A stretch of 7,302 bases of DNA from CAYHWW01 sp964360145 (GTDB lineage: Bacteria; Bdellovibrionota; UBA1018; CAYHWW01), in NCBI GenBank assembly GCA_964360145.1, contig CAYHWW010000166.1, positions 1 through 7,302 of the forward strand, written 5' to 3'. The translations under genes were made by a program, and so were the position numbers. Shown in pieces: positions 1-7,302 of the stretch (within the stretch, counting starts at the first letter, position 1; each line of letters opens with the position of its first letter). Below the pieces are notes generated by a model. That model was not told the DNA's origin, made no database searches, and worked only from the letters and a program-made list of their open reading frames with translations.

Positions 1-2905
1 TCAAGCCCCGCTGGTCGGCGGCGGTGGCGGACATGATATAGGGGCGCAGAAAGAGCGCCACGAGGGCCCGCAGGGCGCGGCTTTCTGCGGTGCCATCGCG
101 GTCCCGCACGGCGGGCAGGAGGTCCGCAGTGCGCACGGTCTCTGGCCACCAGGCGTCATTGGCGGGAGCGGGGGCCACTGTGCTGTGGGTGGCAGCCGCG
201 ATGCCCCCGGAGCCGGTGCGCACGGCGCTCGCCGTGAAGCCTTCTTCTTGGCTGATGCCGTTGGCCGCCGAGCGCAATAGGCCCAATGCGGGGATGGTGC
301 CCACGTCGTCGGTGAGAGTGGTTTCATCCACGGCACCGCCGCGGGCTGCCAGCGTATCCATGGCCCTCAAGAAGGGGGCCAGTCGCGGGTCCCGGAAGTT
401 AGCCCGCAGGCCTTGGATGATGCGATAGAGAGACACGGGATGGGTGAGGTGCATGTCTCGGGCGACTTGGGAGTGCAGGGGCATCTCAAACCACAGAGCA
501 GGTATCCGGCGTTCGATATCCTGTTGGAAAAGGGCGATGTATTCGGCGAATACCGCGGGCGTGCGGAGGATTTCCCGCATGGCGTCGTCCCGGGCTTCCC
601 CCGTCAAAAAGAGTTGGCGTATGACGTTCGGGCGCGCGCTGATGAGGCGCTGGAAGTTTTGCACCGCCACGCGGAACTCCAGGTAGGCGGCGGCATCCCG
701 GAATTCCATCATGCGGGAGAAGATGTTGCTCACGGCGGAGGCAAGCTTGTCGGACCCCAGGTCTGCCGTCTGGGCGAAGAGCTCTTCCCAACCTGTGATG
801 AAGCGCTGGATGGGGCTCGCCATATTGGCACCCCGGGCATAGCCCGTGGCGCGCCTCATGAGGGTGAGCTTGCGCTCCACGCTGAGGGCCCTTGATCTTG
901 GATCGCTTTCGATGGTTTCCCAGGCCATGTAAATGAGGCGCATGGTGCCGTCGACGTTGATGGGGACCCGGGGGCCGCTGTCGATCTCAGCGCGTTCGTC
1001 GCCCCAGAAGACTCGGGAGCTGCTGTCGGCGAGGTTGAAGAAGCGGCCCGCGTAGAGGCCGATGCAGCTGAAGAACCCGAGGCCGCTGCAGTCGGCCTGG
1101 GAGCCATGGAGCTGGGAGTTCATCATGTCGGTGAGGTCTATGTTCTCAGTGAGCGCGGCGTCGAGGTCATCGAAATGCCGTTCAAAGTCTTGAAAAATAG
1201 AGGGGCTCTGGGACGTGAGGCCCAGCTTGGTCAGCTGTTTCTGGCGGATTTCCGCCGTGGCGTTCTCGCTGGAGGCGGTGCCCGCCATGACGGCGATGGT
1301 TTCGCTCATCCACTCCTCGGGGCGGAAGTGCTCGTCCGGGGTGGCGATCCAACCGATCTTGCCCAGGGCCAAAGCCACTTTGCCGGGTTGGGGATGGAGG
1401 CCCGCGACGTATTCTTCCGGGGTGTGCCGGGGGGCGTTTGTCCCGGTGAGGCGCGCGTACATACCGTCGTAGCGAGATACGATGTTAGCGCCATCGACGA
1501 TGAGTTTGGCGAGCTGGTAGCGGCGACGGGCGGCGGCCACTTCGTCGATGACGCCACTGAGGCGTTGTATCTGGGGTAGGGCCGCGGCCACCACCGGCGC
1601 GTGCAGGCCCTTCAAAAAAGTTTCTGTCATGGCGCTGAGCTCAGCGAGCTCCGCGGGGGTCCAGCCGTTGGTGGCGGTGTAAACTTCAGAGTTCCGGGGC
1701 TGGCTCGGGCCGTAGCATCTGCTGGCGGCGCCTGCTGCGTCCACGAAGAAGTTGCATCCCAAGAACCAGAGCATGGAATCGGCGTCGGGGCCCACCACAA
1801 GCTGGCTCAGGCGGTCCCGCAGGGCGTTGCCGCGCAGCAAGTGGAAGGCCTCGGCGGAAATGCTGATCTGGGTATTGATGCCGTTGCCGACGATGGTGGC
1901 GCGGTCCATGTTTTCGTTCTTGGTCTTCACGTAAAACGCGGCGAACTGGCCCGCGTCGGCAGCGGTGAAGCCCTTTTGCCGATCCAGGTGGGAGGCGAAA
2001 CGGGTCACCAGGTTTTTGACGAACTCTGCCGTGAGGGGCGTTTGCCGTTCGCGCTCCGCGGCGCTGTCAGGGCGCAGCAACTCGAAAGCGCGGCTGCGGA
2101 AGGCACCGCGGAAATGGCTCTCGTGGGCGATGCGATCAGATTCGCCCTGGATCATGGAGAGGTAGCTGCGCTCGGAAGGGGAGAGCTGGGCGGGCAGGGC
2201 CAACGCCATGCGGTCCCGGGGCGCAAGGTAGCTGTTGAGCTGGGACATGTGGGCGTTGCCCAGGGTGAGGGCCATGCGCCGGAGGGTGTTCCGCGCCATT
2301 TCATCGCTGGGGTAAACCACCATGGAGCGCAGCATGAGGCGCCGCATGATCTCGCCGGAGAAGCTCACAACGGCGGTGGTATTTTCCGTGGCAGCATCTA
2401 GGTCCACCAGGGTCAGGCGGTAGGGAGGAGCATTTTGCGCCAGGGCCAAGGCCCCCATGACGGATTGGAGATAGTGGAACAGCGGGCGCGGCAGGCGCAG
2501 GTTCAGCTCACCCAGGGCGTCGCTGCGCAGGGCCGAGAGCTGGTCGCCCAGGGCCATGCTCAAGGCGCACAGGCGGGCTGTGTAGGAATAATAAGTCAGC
2601 ATGTGTCCCAAGAACGTATTGGCGCGGTCTTGGTTTGAGCCGATTTCGCCAGCGGCGGCTTCCATGAGGCGGCGGGCGTTGCGGGCGCTGGCCATGGCGT
2701 CCTGGGCGAGGCGGGCAATGTTTCCTTCCGGCGTATGCAGGGAGAAACTCCGCTCCACGGAGGCGGAGAGGGCTTCAAGGCGGGTGATGCCTTCCGCTTC
2801 AATGGTGCTGCGGGCGGCGTCCATCTGGCTAGTGAAGTCCGCCCGGGCATCGGGCGTAGCCAGCAGCAGCAGCGCTGCAAGGCTGGCCAGAAGGGTTGAT
2901 CTCAT
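1..2905 (-). CDS. Large exported protein of unknown family (3' end outside window)
   Basis: Reading the minus strand from the ATG at 2905 gives 968 consecutive sense codons plus one base, with no stop before the window edge, so the protein is longer than 968 residues. The N-terminus is a clear signal peptide: MRS, then a leucine/alanine core, with cleavage near DARA|DF (residues 20-23). No other membrane segment is evident. The rest looks mostly helical and rich in Ala, Arg and Leu. The visible cysteines are 113, 384, 397, 606 and 614. The last two pairs sit in similar aromatic surroundings (GCNFF...SRCYG and DCSGLGFFSC). I see no catalytic motif or known domain. The start lies four bases after the stop of the upstream membrane protein gene, with only a weak GGGG ten bases before the ATG, which suggests translational coupling. 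It may be a secreted partner or client of the ClpB-like ATPase, which is inference from gene order. Confidence is high that this is a gene and low on function. Confidence 0.86.
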   Translation of the reverse strand, partial: MRSTLLASLAALLLLATPDARADFTSQMDAARSTIEAEGITRLEALSASVERSFSLHTPEGNIARLAQDAMASARNARRLMEAAAGEIGSNQDRANTFLGHMLTYYSYTARLCALSMALGDQLSALRSDALGELNLRLPRPLFHYLQSVMGALALAQNAPPYRLTLVDLDAATENTTAVVSFSGEIMRRLMLRSMVVYPSDEMARNTLRRMALTLGNAHMSQLNSYLAPRDRMALALPAQLSPSERSYLSMIQGESDRIAHESHFRGAFRSRAFELLRPDSAAERERQTPLTAEFVKNLVTRFASHLDRQKGFTAADAGQFAAFYVKTKNENMDRATIVGNGINTQISISAEAFHLLRGNALRDRLSQLVVGPDADSMLWFLGCNFFVDAAGAASRCYGPSQPRNSEVYTATNGWTPAELAELSAMTETFLKGLHAPVVAAALPQIQRLSGVIDEVAAARRRYQLAKLIVDGANIVSRYDGMYARLTGTNAPRHTPEEYVAGLHPQPGKVALALGKIGWIATPDEHFRPEEWMSETIAVMAGTASSENATAEIRQKQLTKLGLTSQSPSIFQDFERHFDDLDAALTENIDLTDMMNSQLHGSQADCSGLGFFSCIGLYAGRFFNLADSSSRVFWGDERAEIDSGPRVPINVDGTMRLIYMAWETIESDPRSRALSVERKLTLMRRATGYARGANMASPIQRFITGWEELFAQTADLGSDKLASAVSNIFSRMMEFRDAAAYLEFRVAVQNFQRLISARPNVIRQLFLTGEARDDAMREILRTPAVFAEYIALFQQDIERRIPALWFEMPLHSQVARDMHLTHPVSLYRIIQGLRANFRDPRLAPFLRAMDTLAARGGAVDETTLTDDVGTIPALGLLRSAANGISQEEGFTASAVRTGSGGIAAATHSTVAPAPANDAWWPETVRTADLLPAVRDRDGTAESRALRALVALFLRPYIMSATAADQRGL

Positions 2906-2909
2906 GATT

Positions 2910-4268
2910 TTAGTGCCCCAGCTCGTCACGAAGGGATCGGCTTACGGTGACGTCCACGGCGCGGTGGTAGAAACCAGCGCGGTCGTAGGTCAGGCGTGTG
3001 TTGCAAGAGCTGGCATCGGTGACGTCGTTGCAGGCCGGGCGGAAGTAAGCCTTCCAGGCGGCGCGCACATGGTCCATGTCCCAATCCACTCGCAGGGGGC
3101 GGACCACGAGGGGGCGTCCCGCGGGTGGGTTCAGCTCCACCAGTGTGGCCACGGGCGGTGCCGGCGGCATGGCTGCTTCCGCTGCGGTGAGGCTCGGCAC
3201 ATCGCCGGCGATCTGGGCGGGCAATTGGCTTGCGGAATTTGCGGCTTCTTTCAGCAGGTCTTCCACCTTGGGTTCAGAAGCGTCGGCCATGGACAAGTCT
3301 CGCATGGCGGAGCCCGCAGCGCGGCTCATGTGGTTCAAGCAATCCGAGGCGTTGCCCGAAGCGTTGTCCGTCAACATGCAGAAGTTCATGCCGATGAGCT
3401 CACCGGTGAGGTACTGGGCGAATTTATGGCCCCAGGCGAGCCAGCTTTCGTAGCGGAAGGCATCCCGGTTGGCTTCATACATGGGTTGGATGATGTAGAT
3501 GTAGGCGAGCAGCCCACCCATGGCGGTAAGTCCACCGGTGGTGAGGCCCCGGGGGCTCACCATGCGGGACAAGCGGGTGGCGCGCACTTCAGCTTCGCCA
3601 AGGGCGGCCACGGCATCTTCACCGGTGGCTGCAACAGCCGCACGGCCTCGGCGGCTGCGGCTGATGGCTGCCCACACCCGTGACAACAACTGTTTTGTTT
3701 TATCGTAACCGAACTGGGCGATGCGATTGAGGGTAATGACCAGGGGCACGCCAATGGCGATGGCGACGGTTCCCGCGTAAAGGCTGGGTTGCGCGCCTTC
3801 GACCCAGCCCAGAATGGCTGAGGCGCCGCGGTCGCCGCCGAACATGATGCTCTTCCAGAATTCGTTGTACAGCGTGTAGAGGCGTTCTTTGATGGTGTCG
3901 TACTCGGCACGGCTCACCCAGCCCACGAAGCAAACCGGGGCTTTGCCCGCCCGGGCCGCGACGATTTGGCGGCCACCGTAGCCCATTTCAGTGCAGTTTT
4001 CATTGTGGATGAGGACCCGCATGTAGGGTGCCGTTTCAGCGTCAGCCCTGGGGGAGGGATCGCGGTAGAATTGGATTTCCACGGAATCGGTCATGGCCGC
4101 CTGTTCCGCGGCGGGGGTGCCGCGGGCCACGTCGGGGCCGATGCGGAAGGTGCAGAACTTCAGCTGGCTTGCCACGTAGGGGCTTTCCGCGGTGCACTCA
4201 AGGGCGGCCTGGGCCGAGAAGGAACTCAGGAAAAGTGCAAATAAGAAGAACCAGTGTGTGGTGTTCAT
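2910..4268 (-). CDS. Exported two-pass membrane protein with cysteine-rich periplasmic regions, unknown family
   Basis: The product is 452 residues from the ATG at 4268, and I do not recognise the family. Residues 1-21 form a signal peptide (WFFLFALFL core, cleavage near SAQA|AL). Residues 22-160 contain Cys25, 39, 92 and 113. A first membrane segment lies at about 162-184 and a second at about 241-262. The loop between them is rich in Arg/Lys (for example SRSRRGR near 203-209), so by the positive-inside rule it is cytoplasmic. The C-terminal region carries Cys297, 310, 413 and 422 and a Pro/Ala-rich stretch near 367-385. All eight cysteines fall in the two predicted periplasmic parts, which fits disulfide bonding. 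The start at 4268 is preferred because GAGGT lies seven bases upstream and the signal peptide then begins at residue 1. An in-frame ATG at 4358 would add 30 residues. The gene lies between the ClpB-like gene and the large secreted protein gene and is probably co-transcribed with both. An anchor or partner for the ATPase is inference only. Confidence 0.88.
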   Translation of the reverse strand: MNTTHWFFLFALFLSSFSAQAALECTAESPYVASQLKFCTFRIGPDVARGTPAAEQAAMTDSVEIQFYRDPSPRADAETAPYMRVLIHNENCTEMGYGGRQIVAARAGKAPVCFVGWVSRAEYDTIKERLYTLYNEFWKSIMFGGDRGASAILGWVEGAQPSLYAGTVAIAIGVPLVITLNRIAQFGYDKTKQLLSRVWAAISRSRRGRAAVAATGEDAVAALGEAEVRATRLSRMVSPRGLTTGGLTAMGGLLAYIYIIQPMYEANRDAFRYESWLAWGHKFAQYLTGELIGMNFCMLTDNASGNASDCLNHMSRAAGSAMRDLSMADASEPKVEDLLKEAANSASQLPAQIAGDVPSLTAAEAAMPPAPPVATLVELNPPAGRPLVVRPLRVDWDMDHVRAAWKAYFRPACNDVTDASSCNTRLTYDRAGFYHRAVDVTVSRSLRDELGH

Positions 4269-4275
4269 AGCGGTG

Positions 4276-4280
4276 ACCTC
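4276..4280 (-). promoter_or_regulatory. Ribosome binding site GAGGT for the start at 4268
   Basis: GAGGT lies seven bases upstream of the ATG at 4266-4268 on the minus strand, a good spacing. It decides the start in favour of the signal-peptide form of the membrane protein. Its GAG also forms one arm of the adjacent hairpin. Confidence 0.6.
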
Positions 4281-4297
4281 GGGGGTTACCCCCTGAG
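4278..4297 (-). promoter_or_regulatory. GC-rich hairpin overlapping the Shine-Dalgarno of the membrane protein gene
   Basis: On the minus strand the RNA reads CUC, a bulged A, GGGGG, loop UAA, CCCCC, GAG. That is eight GC-rich pairs with one bulge. The closing GAG is the first part of the GAGGU ribosome binding site for the start at 4268, so the folded form would partly hide it. No run of U follows, so it is not an intrinsic terminator. It may tune translation of the second gene relative to the first; this role is inferred. Confidence 0.5.
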
Positions 4298-4355
4298 ATG
4301 CAACCCCAGTGCCTTGATCAGCGTACTGCCCATTTCCCCAGGATTTCATTGATTT

Positions 4356-4372
4356 CATTCCCCTTTTCCTTC
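4356..4372 (-). promoter_or_regulatory. Alternative upstream start with purine-rich Shine-Dalgarno-like sequence
   Basis: On the minus strand GAAGGAAAAGGGGA directly precedes an ATG at 4358, and a second in-frame ATG follows at 4349. Both are in frame with the membrane protein gene and would add 30 or 27 residues before its signal peptide. That extension would push the hydrophobic core to about residue 36, unusual for a cleaved signal peptide. It may be a genuine second start, a leader that feeds ribosomes through the hairpin, or chance. Confidence 0.35.
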
Positions 4373-4422
4373 TTCTGGTTTGGGGCCCGAATCCCTGGGC
4401 CTGTCTAAAGTCTGGTCAGGTG

Positions 4423-7302
4423 TTAGCCACCCGTACCGCCGCCCGTAGGCTCCGGTTGAGGCTGGGGCTGGGTAGCAGCGGGCAGTTCCGGTGGTCTTTG
4501 TGCGGCGGCTTGAGCGGCATTGGCCGCATCTTCCAGGCGCTGCATTTCGCGGATGCCGCTGAAGGCCTCTTGAAGGTCGAAGCGGCGTTTGAAGAACTGA
4601 TCGGGGTCGCTGGGGCGGCCTGGTTTCCGGGACAAGGAAATCTCACAGGACGGGGTGTATTCCACGGTGACGATGTCCCGATCTCCCTCTTTTTCCGCCT
4701 TGATCGCGATGGTCGCATCTTTGAAGTAAGAACCTTCCGCGGCCATGTTCTCGAGCTCCAAGAGCCGCAGTTCCACTTCGATCTCGACGAGGGCGTCCTT
4801 GATGGTGGTCCCAACGAGACGCTGGATAGCCCTAGCGCCGGACATGGGGTCGTAACCGTGCTCAACCAGGACCCCAACGGCCTCGGGGGTAACCGAGACG
4901 TCCCTCAGGCCCAGCCGCAGGAACGGCTTGCTGACGGTTCTCGCGATCTGGCTTGCGGCGAGACTGATGTTGGCTTCCGGTGTGGTGAGCTGGGTTTTCT
5001 CTTTGATGCCAATGCGGTTGTAGAAAGGGGCCGTGAGATCTGTTCTCAGGATTTGCTCAATGCGGAGTTTATGGTGGTCGGCGCGGCCAAAGGCGATTTC
5101 AGCGAGCCTGCGGTGTTCCGCTTCTACTTCCACGCTGCCAGCGGCTTTGGCTTCTTCCGCGAGCTGAATTTCGCGAAGGCCTCGCGTACGCTCAATGGCC
5201 TCACCCAATACGTCTTGTTCAGCGTGGTTGGAGGTCATGGCGATGATGCCTTCAAAGCCCTCAATGGCGCCACCGCCGCTGGGGGGCGTGAGGCGGCCCC
5301 ACTGCATGAAGTCCCGGAGGACCTGCATGACGGAGCGGTCCATGAGCTGGATCTCGTCGATGACGAGCACGGCGGTGGGATCGTAGAGGTGGTTCCGAAC
5401 CCATTTCAGTAGGATGGAACCGCCTTCATCGTAACCGACGAAGTTGGGGCGGCCCCCCACCAGGGTGGAGCTGGAGTGGGGATCCATGTAGGCGCCCCCT
5501 TCGAGGATGAGGTAGGGACGGTCTTCCGGCGCAATGTTTTGCCGCTGCATGCGTTCCCGGATGCCCTCGCCGTGGATGCCATCGATGAGGGTTTCCGCCG
5601 TGAAGCTCTTGCCGCCGCCGGAGATGCCGTAGAACAACATGGTGAAAGGCTTCGGTTCTCGAGTGCGGGCCATGGTCTGACGAGCAGCGCGAGCCGCCGC
5701 GCTGACGAACTGGGGTTGGCCGTGGATGCGGCTCGCAAGGTAGGAGTCAACGACAGAGACCCGCTCCAGGAGCTGAGGGTTGTCCGTGGGCCTGCCGGTG
5801 ATGGCGCTGAAGACGGTTTTGATCGAGAGGCGGTTCACCGTGGGTACGCCATCGATGATGCCGAAGCTCATGCCGCGAAGCACAGGTTCAATTTCAGTTT
5901 GAGCCAAGGTGCGCAGCTGAGTGAGCTCTGTTTCCATTTGCTGCATCTGGACTTGTTGCTCAGGCGTGAGGCGGCGGCTCGAGAGCTCGATCTCTTGGGC
6001 GGTGGTGCGCACGCGGTCCATGTCCTGGGAGAGGGCCCGCAGGCGCTCACCGAACTCGCCGTTGAGACGGGAGAAGGCTGCATTCATTTTACCCAAGAGC
6101 TCCTGGGTGCTGACCATCTCTTGTTCTAGCGCCGTGATCTGCTGCTGGAACTGGGTGATCTGGTAGCTGTCCAGGCGCCGTTGGGCGAGATCGATGCGGC
6201 GCATGACCTCCATGATGCGGTCTTCGAGGATTTCCAGCTTGTTTTGCAGGCGGGCGATCTCGGCGGGCTCCATGGTGAAGTTGGTGGCCACGTGCTCGGC
6301 GGCCCGGGTGAGCAAATTCACCACGCGCTCGATGAGGGTGCCCCCGCTCATGCCCTGGGCGCGGAGGGTGGCCTCAGTGAGGGCGTTTTGGTCGATAATC
6401 AAGCGGTTGCTGTGATGCTGCTCAACGGCTGCCACGTGGTAGGCCACTTCCTGGTGAAATTCGGGGCTGTCCACTTCAGGCTCGCGGATGCTGCGGCGGT
6501 CGGTGTAGCTCACGATGTCTGGGAATGAGTTGTCGATGCTCCTGACATTGGCTTGGCTCGTGGTGCCTAAGGCGAGGATGCGATTGGTGGTGATGGCGGA
6601 GCGCATGCGCTCACCCAGGGCTTTGCCCAGGTCGTTGTCGCCGCCGATGATGCGCTCGATGCGGGGGATCACGAGGACGATGCGGCTTTCCGCCGCGGTG
6701 GGCAGGGGGCTTGCCGGGCCGTAGCTTGCGAAGCCGCCAGGACTGGGGCGGCTGGCAAGCAGGGACTCCACGCTGCTGTTGTGGGCGTCAACAAGGGCAA
6801 AGATCGCATCCAGGCGCTGGGCCACTTCATGGAAACTCGACGTGCCCCGCTGGAGGAACTCGATGTCGAGCTGCAGGAACTGCAAGGGGTAGTGGTTGTT
6901 CTGGGCGAATTCCGCCGCGGCGGAGGTGATGTATTCCGTGCTGGCGCCGTTGCCGACGAGAATTTGGCTCCGGGGCCTCTGGGACACGAGACCATCCACG
7001 ATGGCCCGGCGATCCGCGTTGCTCAAAAAGGACACCGGCAGGTAGCCCCGGCGGGAGAGATCCGTGAGGGAGATCAAAGAATGTGTGGGGACGTTGGGAG
7101 CCCGCTCCACGCCAAGGGCGCGGGCGGCGGCATCCACGGTCACCGTGAACAGGGCCCGGGAACGTTCAACCGGGGTGAGGGTGGCAGGGCGTTGGTTCTC
7201 GCGACCGCCTGCGAAGACGGAGCGCACCCGGTTTGCCATGCGGCCCAAGAGGGAAGTGGGTCCCTCAGCTGAGGCTGGTGTGGCGACAGCCAGCGAAAGA
7301 GC
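4423..7302 (-). CDS. Divergent ClpB/Hsp104-like double AAA+ ATPase with degenerate D1 and putative signal peptide (5' end outside window)
   Basis: Residues are numbered from the first visible codon at 7302; 959 residues are visible and the protein ends at a TAA at 4423-4425. The layout follows ClpB without a full N-domain. Residues 1-12 resemble a signal-peptide core ending in PASA before EG. A D1-like region spans about 75-340, but its Walker A is GNGASTE (117-123) and its Walker B acidic pair is Pro213-Arg214. A coiled-coil, M-domain-like stretch covers about 345-475. D2 starts near 495: Walker A GISGGGKS (559-566), pore segment PNFVGYDEGG (619-628, aromatic F621), Walker B VLVIDE (645-650), sensor 1 N692, arginine finger in YNRIG (R763), and sensor 2 GAR (R824). 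About 110 residues beyond the D2 small domain end in a Pro/Gln/Gly-rich tail. There is a single cysteine (C886). No ClpP-binding IGL/IGF loop is seen in the usual place. In-frame starts exist at TTG 7248 and ATG 7239, but neither has a well-spaced Shine-Dalgarno and the frame is open upstream, so I place the start outside the window. By family knowledge, ClpB-type D2 rings thread and unfold proteins using ATP. The ClpB-like call is strong; export and substrate are inference. Confidence 0.88.
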   Translation of the reverse strand, partial: ALSLAVATPASAEGPTSLLGRMANRVRSVFAGGRENQRPATLTPVERSRALFTVTVDAAARALGVERAPNVPTHSLISLTDLSRRGYLPVSFLSNADRRAIVDGLVSQRPRSQILVGNGASTEYITSAAAEFAQNNHYPLQFLQLDIEFLQRGTSSFHEVAQRLDAIFALVDAHNSSVESLLASRPSPGGFASYGPASPLPTAAESRIVLVIPRIERIIGGDNDLGKALGERMRSAITTNRILALGTTSQANVRSIDNSFPDIVSYTDRRSIREPEVDSPEFHQEVAYHVAAVEQHHSNRLIIDQNALTEATLRAQGMSGGTLIERVVNLLTRAAEHVATNFTMEPAEIARLQNKLEILEDRIMEVMRRIDLAQRRLDSYQITQFQQQITALEQEMVSTQELLGKMNAAFSRLNGEFGERLRALSQDMDRVRTTAQEIELSSRRLTPEQQVQMQQMETELTQLRTLAQTEIEPVLRGMSFGIIDGVPTVNRLSIKTVFSAITGRPTDNPQLLERVSVVDSYLASRIHGQPQFVSAAARAARQTMARTREPKPFTMLFYGISGGGKSFTAETLIDGIHGEGIRERMQRQNIAPEDRPYLILEGGAYMDPHSSSTLVGGRPNFVGYDEGGSILLKWVRNHLYDPTAVLVIDEIQLMDRSVMQVLRDFMQWGRLTPPSGGGAIEGFEGIIAMTSNHAEQDVLGEAIERTRGLREIQLAEEAKAAGSVEVEAEHRRLAEIAFGRADHHKLRIEQILRTDLTAPFYNRIGIKEKTQLTTPEANISLAASQIARTVSKPFLRLGLRDVSVTPEAVGVLVEHGYDPMSGARAIQRLVGTTIKDALVEIEVELRLLELENMAAEGSYFKDATIAIKAEKEGDRDIVTVEYTPSCEISLSRKPGRPSDPDQFFKRRFDLQEAFSGIREMQRLEDAANAAQAAAQRPPELPAATQPQPQPEPTGGGTGG

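Noticed and set aside
1601..2401. Plus-strand open frame of 266 codons
   Set aside because: It is antisense to the continuous minus-strand frame from 2905 to 1, which starts with a clear signal peptide.
2601..3683. Plus-strand open frame of 360 codons
   Set aside because: It lies antisense across two minus-strand genes that have signal peptides and coherent topology. Its composition shows no domain, and it is typical of antisense frames in GC-rich coding DNA.
4384..4401. Possible terminator hairpin (GGCCC/GGGCC arms) after the ATPase gene
   Set aside because: Only five pairs with an eight-base loop, and no T-run follows on the minus strand. Too weak to call a terminator, so read-through into the next gene is likely.
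4269..4422. Promoter for the membrane protein gene
   Set aside because: I found no pair of -35 and -10 boxes at acceptable spacing on the minus strand. The genes may be served by a promoter upstream of the window.
4420..5412. Plus-strand open frame of 330 codons
   Set aside because: It is antisense to the D2 region of the ClpB-like gene, whose motifs are unmistakable on the minus strand.
1..7302. tRNA, rRNA, CRISPR array, insertion sequence or attachment site
   Set aside because: Nearly all of the window is coding in three genes, and no spaced direct repeats, terminal inverted repeats, transposase motifs or RNA gene signatures were seen.

Overview
This window reads as one stretch of chromosome or large replicon from a GC-rich Gram-negative bacterium. 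The evidence is the GC-rich third codon positions, classical signal peptides with AxA-type cleavage sites, and cysteine-rich extracytoplasmic domains flanking membrane segments. I cannot name the genus. A predatory or delta-proteobacterial-type lineage is only a guess.

All credible coding sequence is on the minus strand and reads right to left. Three long genes fill nearly the whole window. (1) 7302 to 4423, with its 5' end outside the window, is a divergent double-AAA+ protein of ClpB/Hsp104 layout. It has a degenerate first ATPase domain, a coiled-coil middle region and an apparently intact second ATPase domain. Its reading frame stays open to the window edge, and the first visible codons encode what looks like the hydrophobic core and cleavage site of a signal peptide. 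(2) After a 154-base gap, 4268 to 2910 encodes a two-pass membrane protein with a signal peptide, eight cysteines placed in the two predicted periplasmic regions, and a strongly basic cytoplasmic loop. (3) Four bases after its stop, 2905 to 1 encodes a large exported protein of unknown family, with 968 codons visible and no stop before the window edge. It is easily missed because it runs off the window, but its frame is open throughout.

The only non-coding segment is 4269-4422. It holds a short GC-rich hairpin whose arm overlaps the Shine-Dalgarno sequence of the membrane protein gene, and a second, in-frame start with its own Shine-Dalgarno-like sequence.

My inference is that the three genes form one operon for an envelope-associated machine: a ClpB-like threading motor predicted to be exported or membrane-tethered, a membrane partner, and a large secreted partner or substrate. 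A ClpB-type motor outside the cytoplasm would be unusual for a bacterium because the periplasm lacks ATP. The closest known arrangements are eukaryotic: torsins in the ER lumen and HSP101 of the malaria export machine. This is the point most worth testing.
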